DNA of 64,000 nt from Paenibacillus beijingensis (GTDB lineage Bacteria > Bacillota > Bacilli > Paenibacillales > Paenibacillaceae). The position numbers were made by a program, and so were the translations under genes. Location of the stretch: NCBI RefSeq assembly GCF_000961095.1, contig NZ_CP011058.1, positions 3,685,501 through 3,749,500 of the forward strand, given 5' to 3'. The notes under the pieces were generated by a model. That model saw only the letters and a list, made by a program, of their open reading frames with translations. It was not told where the DNA came from and made no database searches. The first letter of the stretch is position 1, and each line of letters opens with the position of its first letter. This document shows positions 24,765-33,173 of the stretch, piece by piece.

Positions 24765-26135
24765 ATGAAAGTCAGGCTATCATTGCTTGCTGTTGCTTTT
24801 ATGGCATTTTTGCTGTCCGCTTGCGGTAACAACGAAAAGTTGCCGGATCTTTCAGCCAATGACAAAGCCGACGGCGGCGGGGGGGCTGGTACCGACAAGC
24901 AGATAAAGCTCGTTTTCTGGAATAATCGGTTTCCCTCAGTGGATTCCAGCGACAAGACCAAGAAAAAGGAAGATTTCTACATCTATCAGGCGATTCAAAG
25001 GTTTGAGGACAGCCATCCGGGCGTGACAATTGATGTGCAAGCTTTTCCTGACGATATCTCTCAGGTCACAAAGTTCCGAACGGCGAGCATAGCGGCTAAC
25101 GGCCCGGATGTGGCCACTCTATGGACCGGTAACTATCTGCTCGGATTGAAAAATTATTTGGAACCAATGAATGACTATTTCAGCGCAGATGAGCTGTCCC
25201 GAATTCAGGGATGGGACGCGGTCGCGGAAGGCTTGGATGCCAAACAGGGACAAATTTACGGCGTACCCTCCAGTTCCGACGGCAGCATGCTGCTGTTCTA
25301 CAGCAAGAAAGCGATGCTAAAAGCCGGCGTGGATGATCCAAGCTTGTACATGACGAATTTTGACAAGTTCTCTGAATTGATGGATAAGTTAAAAACTTCA
25401 GGAATAACTCCCATAAGCCTGGATAAAACCACTTACGTATTCCATTTCCTGTCCTACTGGCTTGCTCAGACGCTTACGCCTGGCGGCCTGGCCGATCTGG
25501 TGAATAAGAAGGGGCACAACTTCAGCGATCCGGAAGTAGTGGATGTGCTCGACAAGTGGGGGGAGCTCGGAACCAAAGGTTATCTCGCGGCTGGTTCGAG
25601 CAATGCCGATGAAGGGCAGGCCACTCAGCTGTTCTATACCGGCAAAGCGGCGATGATTACCGGGGGGCCATGGAACGTCGAAGATTTTCAGAAGGCAATG
25701 GGCGATGATCTTGGCTACATGCGGTTTCCTGATATCAGCGAGAAAGCGCCCATCACCAACGGCGGGCTCGGAGGAGCGGGTAGCGGCTGGGTCGTAACTG
25801 AGTATTCCGCACACAAGAAAGAGGCTGTCGAATTTATCAAATTTATGATGAGCAAAGAGGAGAAGGAAGAGCAGCTAAAAGGACAATTAGCTTTCATTGT
25901 AAATGTTACCGATGTCGATCTGTCGAAGTTCACGGACAATCCGATCATGCTTTATATGCAGGAGCGTGCCTCAAGCCCAAACAATATCTTCTGGCCTGAC
26001 AATGTTTTCCCTTCTGAGCTGAGCGCCGAAATCTCGTCACTAGCCTCACTTGCCATCACGGGCAAGATGTCGCCGGAGGATTTCGCCAAGAAGCTGGATG
26101 AGAAGCGCGATGAATTGTTGAAAAACGCGCAGTGA
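24765..26135 (+). CDS. Sugar-binding lipoprotein, first gene of the catabolic operon
   Basis: A 456-residue family-1 solute-binding protein of an ABC importer. The signal ends in LLSAC with Cys20 as the lipid anchor, then a charged and Gly-rich linker. Family traits are IQRFEDSHPGVTIDVQAF, ANGPDVATLWTGNY, YGVPSSSDGSMLLFYSKKAM and a late EAVEFIKFMMSKEEKEEQ. The ATG at 24765 follows GAGGAGGGG. Earlier in-frame codons are not preceded by a site and would spoil the signal peptide. Two permease genes follow, and 11 enzyme genes come after them on the same strand without a gap over 70 bases, so it marks the uptake end of one pathway. Confidence 0.93.
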   Translation: MKVRLSLLAVAFMAFLLSACGNNEKLPDLSANDKADGGGGAGTDKQIKLVFWNNRFPSVDSSDKTKKKEDFYIYQAIQRFEDSHPGVTIDVQAFPDDISQVTKFRTASIAANGPDVATLWTGNYLLGLKNYLEPMNDYFSADELSRIQGWDAVAEGLDAKQGQIYGVPSSSDGSMLLFYSKKAMLKAGVDDPSLYMTNFDKFSELMDKLKTSGITPISLDKTTYVFHFLSYWLAQTLTPGGLADLVNKKGHNFSDPEVVDVLDKWGELGTKGYLAAGSSNADEGQATQLFYTGKAAMITGGPWNVEDFQKAMGDDLGYMRFPDISEKAPITNGGLGGAGSGWVVTEYSAHKKEAVEFIKFMMSKEEKEEQLKGQLAFIVNVTDVDLSKFTDNPIMLYMQERASSPNNIFWPDNVFPSELSAEISSLASLAITGKMSPEDFAKKLDEKRDELLKNAQ

Positions 26136-26204
26136 CAATGGACTTGGAGGGTCGGAGGGGCTTGCAAACGAACGGCAATCCTCTTCCGCTGAGGAGGTAA
26201 AGAT

Positions 26205-27074
26205 TTGAAGCTGCGATCAAGAGAAAGATGGACATCCTATCTGTCTCTAGCACCGATGTTTCTGTATTTACTGCTTCTCATGGCTTATCCTCTGGGAAGC
26301 ACCTTCTACCATAGCTTTACTCGTTGGAACGGGGTGGAATCGCACTGGGTCGGAATGGACAACTACATCGACATCTTCAAAAGCGGAGAGCTGTTGAGGC
26401 TCCTTCGCACCAATTTGATAATGCTTTTGTCCGTGCCCGGCATTCTGATGATCTGCCTGGTGATTGCCGTATTAATGTTTGAGAAAGTGCCGGGTACGAA
26501 TTTTTTTCGGATGGTTTACTATTTACCTTCCACCTTGTCAGCCGTCGTTGTCGGTTACTTGATGAGAACGATGTTCTCTCCGGTCGGACCGGTCAATCAA
26601 TGGCTTCAGTTTCTGGGAATGGATATGTCTCAATTCGATTGGCTGTCCAATGTGCCGACTGCGTTTCTAGTGCTGATCTTTTGCTTTTACTGGCAGACGG
26701 TCGGCTACGGGATGCTGATTTTTCTATCTGGACTTTCCAGTCTGCCTAACGAAGTTCTGGAAGCTGCGCGCATAGACGGAGCGAATTGGCGAACGCAGCT
26801 TATCCGTATCGTCATTCCGCTGCTCTTACCGGCAATCGTCTTCTTTTGTGTGACCAACGTCATTTGGGTTTTCGTTGGACTGTTTTCTTTAGTATTCACT
26901 GTGACAGGAGGCGGGCCTGGCTATGAAACGACGCCGATCGACTACATGATCTTTCTTAAGGCGTTTCAGTCAGATCAGCTGGGGTACGCAAGCACGCTGT
27001 CGGTTATCCTTTTCGTTCTGGTGCTATGCATATCTTGGATTCAACTTCGAGTATCGGAGAGATTTTCGGATTAA
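26205..27074 (+). CDS. ABC sugar permease, MalF/UgpA type
   Basis: A 289-residue inner-membrane permease with six predicted helices. The first helix follows RERWTSYLSLAPMFLYLLLL. The cytoplasmic EAA loop that contacts the ATPase is EVLEAARIDGANWRTQLIRI at about residues 185-205. Translation begins at TTG 26205, seven bases after GAGGAGG. No upstream ATG is in a better position. It pairs with the next gene to form the heterodimeric channel. No ATPase gene is present in this operon. Confidence 0.92.
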   Translation: MKLRSRERWTSYLSLAPMFLYLLLLMAYPLGSTFYHSFTRWNGVESHWVGMDNYIDIFKSGELLRLLRTNLIMLLSVPGILMICLVIAVLMFEKVPGTNFFRMVYYLPSTLSAVVVGYLMRTMFSPVGPVNQWLQFLGMDMSQFDWLSNVPTAFLVLIFCFYWQTVGYGMLIFLSGLSSLPNEVLEAARIDGANWRTQLIRIVIPLLLPAIVFFCVTNVIWVFVGLFSLVFTVTGGGPGYETTPIDYMIFLKAFQSDQLGYASTLSVILFVLVLCISWIQLRVSERFSD

Positions 27075-27086
27075 GGAGAATGCTAA

Positions 27087-27917
27087 ATGGTGTATAAGCG
27101 GTCGTATACCATGCGTTGGTTCATCTTTGCTACCTTGCTTTTTATCGCTATCCTTACGTTCTATCCGATTCTGTTCATGGGCTTCGCTGTATTCAAACCG
27201 ACAATCGAATATTTCAAATCTCCACTGGCCTTTCCGAAAACAGCGTATTTGGACAATTTGAAGGCGATGTACTATGCGTTTGATATTTTTCGTTTGTTCG
27301 GCAATACATTATTCTGCGTTGTCGTGGCGAGTATCATTAACTTAAGCTTGACCGTACCGGCAGCATACACGTTCGCCAAGAGAAATTTTCCCTTTCGTTC
27401 ACAGCTGTATATTGTCGTTATCGGTGTCAGCACGATTCCGACGATTACATTCATTCTGCCTAATTATCTGTTTATGTCGAAGTTGAATCTCTTAAATACT
27501 CCGTTGTCGGTCATCCTGATTTGGGTGGCAGCGAGCATTCCATGGACTGTTTTTCTGCTTTCTTCCTTAATGCGGTCCATTCCTTCCGAATCGATTGAAG
27601 CGGTGACCATTGACGGAGGGAACTACTTTTCATTGCTTCTTCGCGTGATCGTGCCGCTTAGCACTCCGGCCATTGCGACCGTAAGTATTTTCAACGTGAC
27701 GAACTGGTGGAACGATTTGCTGACGCCGCTGATATTCCTGCAATCCGATTCGGTCAAAACGATGACGGCGGGACTCGCAACGCTGATCTCCCGTTTCTCC
27801 TCGGATGTTCCGCTTCAAATCACCGGTTTATTTCTTACGTCACTGCCGCCAATGCTTATTTATATCTTTTTACAGAAGTTTATCCAGCAAGGTCTTGTTG
27901 TAGGCGCCGTTAAATAA
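27087..27917 (+). CDS. ABC sugar permease, MalG/UgpE type
   Basis: A 276-residue partner of the preceding permease, with six helices. It opens with a helix at about residues 8-32 and the typical LAFPKTAYLDNLKAMYYAFD segment. The EAA loop reads SESIEAVTIDGGNYFSLLLR, and the end is ...IFLQKFIQQGLVVGAVK, the family's usual C-terminus. AAGGAG sits 7 bases before the ATG. It follows the first permease by 12 bases. Confidence 0.92.
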   Translation: MVYKRSYTMRWFIFATLLFIAILTFYPILFMGFAVFKPTIEYFKSPLAFPKTAYLDNLKAMYYAFDIFRLFGNTLFCVVVASIINLSLTVPAAYTFAKRNFPFRSQLYIVVIGVSTIPTITFILPNYLFMSKLNLLNTPLSVILIWVAASIPWTVFLLSSLMRSIPSESIEAVTIDGGNYFSLLLRVIVPLSTPAIATVSIFNVTNWWNDLLTPLIFLQSDSVKTMTAGLATLISRFSSDVPLQITGLFLTSLPPMLIYIFLQKFIQQGLVVGAVK

Positions 27918-27937
27918 TTCGATTGGAGCGATTGAGA

Positions 27938-29014
27938 ATGCGAACAAGCAAAATTAAAGTCGGAATTTTAGGTGGAGGCGGAATTCTCCATGCCCATGCC
28001 CCGGGTTTCACAAGACTTAGAGACGTATGCGAAGTAGTGGTGGCGGAACGCGATGTCAGTCGGCATGGACTGATACGGGAGCTGCTTGGAAATGAGACCG
28101 AGATCGTAACCGATTATAAAGAACTGCTGAACCGGGCTGATATCGAGGCGGTAGACATTTTACTGCCTCACGATCTTCATTTGCCGGTTACATTGGAGGC
28201 GGCTGAAGCGGGAAAGCAAGTACTTACCGAGAAGGTAATGGCAAGAAACGTTTATGAATGCGACCGAATGATCGAAGCTTGCCGGAAGGCAGGCGTTACC
28301 TTGACGGTATGCCATGATAGGCGATATGACGGCGATTGGCAAGTGCTGAAGCATATTGTCGAATCCGGGGAACTGGGCGAAATCCTGTTCTGGAAGCTCG
28401 AACATAACCAGAATGTCGTGGTGCCGGAAGGACACTGGATTCGTTCTTACGACAAAATCGGCGGGGGAGCGATTATGAGCTGTTTGACCCATCAGATCGA
28501 CTCTCTGCGCTGGTATGGAGGCGAGGTGGAGAACGTAACCAGCATGAGTAAAGTGGTGCCGGAACGAATGGAGGGCGAAGTCATCGGCGGCTTACTGGCG
28601 AGAATGAAGTCGGGGGCTTTGGCATTGCTCTCAATCAACTGGCATACGCAATCCCATGATGCGCCGAACGGTTTATGGTATGAATTCAACCATGTGACCG
28701 GGACGAAGGGAGAAGCGTATTTCATGAGCGGTAAAGGAACATACGTCAAGATCCATAATGGAGAGTCTCAATTGTTCGAATATAATCAACGTGGCGAAGG
28801 AAGTTTTGTGAAAATAGAAAGTGCTTCCCAGCTTACCGGACATCAGCGCTGTATAGAGGAGTGGGTTAAAAGCCTCCGGGGAGAGGAAGCTAGCATTTTG
28901 ACGGACGGAACGGATATTCGCAAAACAGTTGAGGTGGCCGAAGCGGCGTATCTGTCCGAACGTACGGGATGCGTTGCGAAAATACCAATCGAGCCGACGC
29001 CGTGGCAGCAATAA
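27938..29014 (+). CDS. Gfo/Idh/MocA-family NAD(P)-dependent oxidoreductase
   Basis: A 358-residue sugar or cyclitol dehydrogenase. The Rossmann motif is IKVGILGGGGILHAHA at residues 5-20. The substrate domain begins after TEKVMARN, where the family has EKP with the catalytic lysine. Later it shows HWIRSYDKIGGGAIMSCLTHQIDSL, the place of the catalytic Asp/His pair (GGGxxxDxxxHxxD). Here the position before the His is Thr in CLTHQID. The start at 27938 is the ATG that follows GGAG by nine bases. It adjoins a TIM-barrel isomerase gene, a pairing typical of inositol and 3-keto-sugar pathways. Confidence 0.88.
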   Translation: MRTSKIKVGILGGGGILHAHAPGFTRLRDVCEVVVAERDVSRHGLIRELLGNETEIVTDYKELLNRADIEAVDILLPHDLHLPVTLEAAEAGKQVLTEKVMARNVYECDRMIEACRKAGVTLTVCHDRRYDGDWQVLKHIVESGELGEILFWKLEHNQNVVVPEGHWIRSYDKIGGGAIMSCLTHQIDSLRWYGGEVENVTSMSKVVPERMEGEVIGGLLARMKSGALALLSINWHTQSHDAPNGLWYEFNHVTGTKGEAYFMSGKGTYVKIHNGESQLFEYNQRGEGSFVKIESASQLTGHQRCIEEWVKSLRGEEASILTDGTDIRKTVEVAEAAYLSERTGCVAKIPIEPTPWQQ

Positions 29015-29057
29015 ATGCTTCGAGATACGAAACGAATGAAAAGGACGGAGTGATGAG

Positions 29058-30041
29058 ATGCGGATAGGTGTTGACACGTTTACGTTACGGGAGTTGGAAT
29101 TGGACCCTTATCAAACGCTGGATTTCATCAAAAAGCTGGGATTTGACGGTGCGCAATTCGGCGGGATCAGGAGCATGAGCCCCCAATTGGATGTCGGGTC
29201 TCTCAAAGATATTCACGAGTATGCGGCATCCCAAGACTTGTATGCCCATGTTTCCGTGACTTATGTCAACCCGGTCATTACCGGAAGTTCAATCGATGCA
29301 TTTAGGCTTAGGCTGGAGGAAGAGATACGTGCGGCGGCGAAGGCCGGATGGCATGAGCTTCATAGTGCGATCAACACGTCAAACGAGAGGTACGAGCATG
29401 CCGTTCCCTGGGAAGAGCATGTACGGCAGTGCATTAATGTCATTCGCAGTCTCAGGCCTGTCCTGGAGCAATGCGGCTCGCGAATCAATCTGGAAACCCA
29501 TGGAGAAACCACATTTGATGTGCTTCGGGTAATCGAGGCGGTAGGCGAGGACATTGTCGGCGTATGCCTGGATACGGCGAATACTCTGGTCAATGCGGAG
29601 GATCCTGTATTGGCGGCCAAACGGGTGGCCCCCTATACTCATATGACGCATGCCAAGGATGGAATTGTTTATTTTTCGCAGAATGGAATCACCAGACAGG
29701 GGAAGCCGCCTGGGCAAGGCGTAGTGGATTGGGAACAAATTCTTCCGATACTCGGGCAATACAGTCCGGACCTGCCATTATCTATCGAGGATCACAAGTG
29801 GCTTTTTGAAGCCAAAATTTTCGACCGGGAATGGATGGATCGCAACCCGGACTTAACAGCTTACGAACTGGGACAGTTTGTCAAGCTGGCCTGCCGGACG
29901 GAAGCGGAGCTTGCAGAGGGAAAAATTCAAAACCCGGACGAGTATGAATCCATCCCTTATTTGGATCAGATGGAAGAAAGACTGGTCAGCGGGCTTCATT
30001 ACTTCAGAAAATTGCTGGCGCAGCTTCATTTTGCCACGTAG
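29058..30041 (+). CDS. Sugar-phosphate isomerase/epimerase family TIM-barrel protein
   Basis: A 327-residue xylose-isomerase-like TIM barrel (AP endonuclease 2 fold). It begins MRIGVDTFTLRELELDPYQ. Metal-site regions are visible: INLETHGETTFDVLRVIE with the Glu/His, GVCLDTANTLVNAEDP with Asp, THAKDGIVYF with His, and LSIEDHKWLFE with the last acid. Enzymes of the family epimerise or isomerise keto-sugars, or open keto-inositols. The exact reaction is unknown. The gene has GGAGTGATGAG before its ATG and sits between the oxidoreductase and the acetyltransferase. Confidence 0.85.
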   Translation: MRIGVDTFTLRELELDPYQTLDFIKKLGFDGAQFGGIRSMSPQLDVGSLKDIHEYAASQDLYAHVSVTYVNPVITGSSIDAFRLRLEEEIRAAAKAGWHELHSAINTSNERYEHAVPWEEHVRQCINVIRSLRPVLEQCGSRINLETHGETTFDVLRVIEAVGEDIVGVCLDTANTLVNAEDPVLAAKRVAPYTHMTHAKDGIVYFSQNGITRQGKPPGQGVVDWEQILPILGQYSPDLPLSIEDHKWLFEAKIFDREWMDRNPDLTAYELGQFVKLACRTEAELAEGKIQNPDEYESIPYLDQMEERLVSGLHYFRKLLAQLHFAT

Positions 30042-30072
30042 TTTCCGAATGATGTAAGAAGGAGGCTGCCCC

Positions 30073-30864
30073 ATGTACACCAAAGAAAGCTTGATACGGA
30101 ATCTTGAGCAATTGGAAGTCGATCGGAACGGCACGCTATTGGTCCATTCGTCATACAAGAGCATTGGTGAAGTGGAGGGAGGTCCCGATACTATCCTCGA
30201 TGCTCTAACGGACTATATGAAGAATGGGCTGCTCGTGATGCCTACCCATACATGGTCTTACATTGACGAGAACAACCCTAGATTCCACGTTCAGGACTCC
30301 CCCTCCTGTGTTGGCATTCTGACGGAGCTTTTTCGCAAGCGACCCGGCGTTGTCCGGTCGCTGCACCCAACTCATTCGGTCGCTGCGCTTGGCAAGGATG
30401 CGGAAGCATTCGTAACGGGGAACGAGAAGTGTGATACCCCTTGCGGACCGCAGTCGCCATGGGGGAAACTCCTCGAACGGAAAGCCACGATTATGCTGCT
30501 TGGAGTGGATTTGCGCAGGAATACATTTATGCATGGCATAGAAGAATGGGCCAATATTCCGAACAGAGTCGCAGACCGTCCTGTCCTGCTGTACACGATA
30601 CTTCCTGACGGGACCGAAATTCCCGTTCCTTCGCGAAGGCACAGCGGAGGAGAGAACTGGTCGGATTATTTCTGGAAAGTCAACGACATTTTTATAAAGA
30701 AAGGCGTTATGTATACCGGACGGTTCGGGTTGGCGGAGGTTCGAATTTGCGATGCGGACCGGATGACGAGTTTGCTTAATCAAATGTTGCGTATTAATCC
30801 CGATCTCTTCTCCACGATTGATCCGCTGGATCCAGCATTAGAATATGAAGGAGACAGGACATGA
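30073..30864 (+). CDS. AAC(3)-family N-acetyltransferase inside a catabolic operon
   Basis: A 263-residue protein of the aminoglycoside 3-N-acetyltransferase family. It has the fold's opening GTLLVHSSYKSIGEVEGGPD, the strand LLVMPTHTWSY, the signature RSLHPTHSVAALGKDAEAF, the CoA-site stretch TPCGPQSPWGKLLE and LLGVDLRRNTFMHGIEE. The family moves an acetyl group from acetyl-CoA to an amine. Many chromosomal members act on metabolites and not on drugs. Here it lies between an isomerase gene and an M81 peptidase gene (four-base ATGA overlap with the latter), so it most likely acetylates an amino group on a pathway intermediate. GGAGGCTG sits before the ATG. There is no mobile element nearby. 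Confidence 0.87.
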   Translation: MYTKESLIRNLEQLEVDRNGTLLVHSSYKSIGEVEGGPDTILDALTDYMKNGLLVMPTHTWSYIDENNPRFHVQDSPSCVGILTELFRKRPGVVRSLHPTHSVAALGKDAEAFVTGNEKCDTPCGPQSPWGKLLERKATIMLLGVDLRRNTFMHGIEEWANIPNRVADRPVLLYTILPDGTEIPVPSRRHSGGENWSDYFWKVNDIFIKKGVMYTGRFGLAEVRICDADRMTSLLNQMLRINPDLFSTIDPLDPALEYEGDRT

Positions 30865-32366
30865 CTTTGAGGATATTGATTGGCGCTCTCGTTCAGGAGA
30901 GCAACACCTTTAGTCCTTACATCAGCAGCATGGACGATTTTCGCAGCAACGTGTTTTTGCTGGGGGACCAGATCAAGGAGCTCCAAATTGAAAATGAGGT
31001 CCGCGGCGGTATACAGGCTGCGGAAGATGCCGGCGTGGAGGTTGTTCCTGTCTTATGCGCATATGCCGTTTCGTCCGGTAAGTTTGCAAGACATGCGTTA
31101 AAGGAATTAAAGCAACTTATGCTTTCGCAGATCCGGTCTGCGGAACAGTATGACGGTGTTTATTTCGCCATGCATGGGGCGATGGTTGCGGAAGGCTGCG
31201 ACGATGTCGAAGGGGAATTGACAGAGGAAATCAGGCGCGTAATCGGAGACCTTCCTTTCGTGCTGTCCTTGGATTTGCATGCCAATGTAACGACGAAGAT
31301 GATTCGTCATACAGACGCTATAGTAGGCTATCGCACTTACCCTCATATGGATTTCTATGAAACCGGCTATCGGGCTGTGCAATTGCTGATATCGGTTCTG
31401 AAAGAAGGCAAGAAACCGGCTATGGCGATGGTCAAGCTACCCATGATCGTTCCGGCGGAAAATTCCCAGTCCACTCACGGCCCTTTCGCGGAACTGTGGA
31501 AAGAAGCGTTCGAAGGGGAACAACGGGGGATATCCAGGGTCACGTCGCTTTTTCCCGTCCAGCCTTGGTTGGACATTGCGGAGATGGGATCGTCGGCAGT
31601 CGTTGTTGCGGACGAAGCGGAGAAAGCCGAGCGTGAAGCGGAAAGGCTGGCGGAGCTTTTCTGGCAAAAGAGGCACGACTTTGATATCCGATTGTATAGC
31701 GTACAGCAGATTGTCGAGTTGGCTGATACGTATACGGGAGAAGAAGGACCGATTGTCATCTCGGACGTCGCGGACAGCCCGGGTGCAGGATCAACAGGAG
31801 ACAGCGCTTTTGTGCTGCGTCAATTGTTGGATCTGGGTGTACAGGAGCGGCTGAACAGCCTGCTCGTCATAACGGACGAACGAGCCGTCGAACAGGCGAT
31901 TCAAGCCGGTGTCGGGCAAAACGTGGAATTAACGGTCGGACATACGTTGGACCGTTCCGGAGAACCGCTGACGATCGCCGGTAAAGTGAGAAGGATCGGC
32001 GACGGACAGTTCCGCCTGAATGGCGGACATGCCAAGAATACGGTCGCCAACATGGGACGAAACGTAGTCGTGGAAATCGGGACCCTCTCGCTGTTGATCG
32101 GGGAAAGACCGGTATTCTCCGGCGATCCAAGCATGTACCGGACGATGGGGCTTGAGCCTGAGAGGGCGGATATCGTCATGGTCAAGTCGGCCAACCAGTT
32201 CCGGGCAGATTATGAAGCCATCTCTAAACGCATTTACATTCTGGACACGCCCGGCAGCAGCCCTGCTGATATCACAAAGCTGTCCTATCACCATATTGTA
32301 AGACCCTTCTATCCCTTTGACGACAACTTCGAATGGAAGAAGCTGAAAGGATATACATCTTACTGA
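30861..32366 (+). CDS. M81-family metallopeptidase (MlrC-like)
   Basis: A 501-residue member of the family named after MlrC. N-terminal signature RILIGALVQESNTFSP, a conserved FAMHGAMVAEGCDDVEGE, and the zinc motif D138-L-H140-A-N in LSLDLHANVTTKM, followed by IVGYRTYPHMDFYETG, which supplies further ligands. The second domain has VISDVADSPGAGSTGDSAF, typical of the family's C-terminal half. The known member hydrolyses a linear peptide. Most members are of unknown substrate and may cut amides or lactams. Start overlaps the acetyltransferase stop by four bases. In this operon it may open an amide or remove an acyl group made upstream. Confidence 0.87.
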   Translation: MTLRILIGALVQESNTFSPYISSMDDFRSNVFLLGDQIKELQIENEVRGGIQAAEDAGVEVVPVLCAYAVSSGKFARHALKELKQLMLSQIRSAEQYDGVYFAMHGAMVAEGCDDVEGELTEEIRRVIGDLPFVLSLDLHANVTTKMIRHTDAIVGYRTYPHMDFYETGYRAVQLLISVLKEGKKPAMAMVKLPMIVPAENSQSTHGPFAELWKEAFEGEQRGISRVTSLFPVQPWLDIAEMGSSAVVVADEAEKAEREAERLAELFWQKRHDFDIRLYSVQQIVELADTYTGEEGPIVISDVADSPGAGSTGDSAFVLRQLLDLGVQERLNSLLVITDERAVEQAIQAGVGQNVELTVGHTLDRSGEPLTIAGKVRRIGDGQFRLNGGHAKNTVANMGRNVVVEIGTLSLLIGERPVFSGDPSMYRTMGLEPERADIVMVKSANQFRADYEAISKRIYILDTPGSSPADITKLSYHHIVRPFYPFDDNFEWKKLKGYTSY

Positions 32367-32381
32367 TAGGGGGTGTTGCCG

Positions 32382-33143
32382 ATGAAACTGCTTCATAAAG
32401 TCGCCATCATTACGGGCGCTTCCCGTTCGATTGGCGCAGCGATCGCAAAGAGATATGCGCTTGAAGGAGCTAAAGTTGTTATCAATGACCGGGCCTATCC
32501 CGGGTTGGCTGAACGGGTCGTAACGGATATTCAAGCGTCCGGAGGCGAGGCCTTCGCATTCCAAGCTGACGTATCGAACGAATCCGAGGTTCAGGATATG
32601 GTGAATGAGACAGCGAGGCGCTTCGGAACCGTTGATATTCTGGTCAATAATGCAGCTATAGATCCGCGTGTGCCTTGGCATGAGATTTCGTCTGAAGATT
32701 GGGATGAGGTGATGGGAGTAAATGTCCGTTCCCAGTTTCTTTGCTCGAAAGCAGTGTTTCCCTATATGAAAGCCAACCATTATGGCAAAATCATCAACGT
32801 ATCCTCAGTTACTTATTTTACAGGTCAGCCGGGCTTCGTTCATTATGTTGCTTCCAAGGGTGCGATCGTCGGATTTACCCGTGCCTTGGCGCGTGAAATC
32901 GGGAAACATGGCGTAAACGTTAACTGCATTACGCCGGGAGCTGTTCTGACCGAGACGGAACAGGAGAAAGTGAATCCGGATGACATGCCCAGGGTAGAGA
33001 AAATGCTGGCCGAGGCGCAGTGCTTCGCAAGAAGAGAGACGGCAGCGGATTTGGAGGGGGCGTTCGTTTTTCTCGCTTCGGCCGACAGCGATTTTATTAC
33101 GGGACAGACTCTGAACGTGGATGGCGGATGGATTATGCATTAA
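32382..33143 (+). CDS. Short-chain dehydrogenase/reductase
   Basis: A 253-residue NAD(P) oxidoreductase. The cofactor motif is TGASRSIGAAIAKRYA, with a NNAAIDPR segment. The catalytic triad is complete with the Ser in INVSSVTYF, Y155 and K159 (HYVASKGAIVGFTRA). The end motif is ITGQTLNVDGGW. The start chosen is the ATG at 32382, eight bases after AGGGGG. The TTG three codons earlier is also possible. It would oxidise a hydroxyl of a sugar acid or keto-sugar. It is one of two SDRs in the operon. Confidence 0.9.
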   Translation: MKLLHKVAIITGASRSIGAAIAKRYALEGAKVVINDRAYPGLAERVVTDIQASGGEAFAFQADVSNESEVQDMVNETARRFGTVDILVNNAAIDPRVPWHEISSEDWDEVMGVNVRSQFLCSKAVFPYMKANHYGKIINVSSVTYFTGQPGFVHYVASKGAIVGFTRALAREIGKHGVNVNCITPGAVLTETEQEKVNPDDMPRVEKMLAEAQCFARRETAADLEGAFVFLASADSDFITGQTLNVDGGWIMH

Positions 33144-33173
33144 AGGATGAATGAACAGATCTGGAGGCTTCCT

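Noticed and set aside
30073..30864. Reading the AAC(3)-like gene as an antibiotic-resistance gene
   Set aside because: It is embedded and translationally coupled within a catabolic operon, with no mobile element around it. Resistance cannot be excluded but is not supported.
30861..32366. Reading the M81 gene as a microcystin-degrading enzyme
   Set aside because: The family name comes from one activity. No mlrA, mlrB or mlrD is nearby and the neighbours are sugar enzymes.
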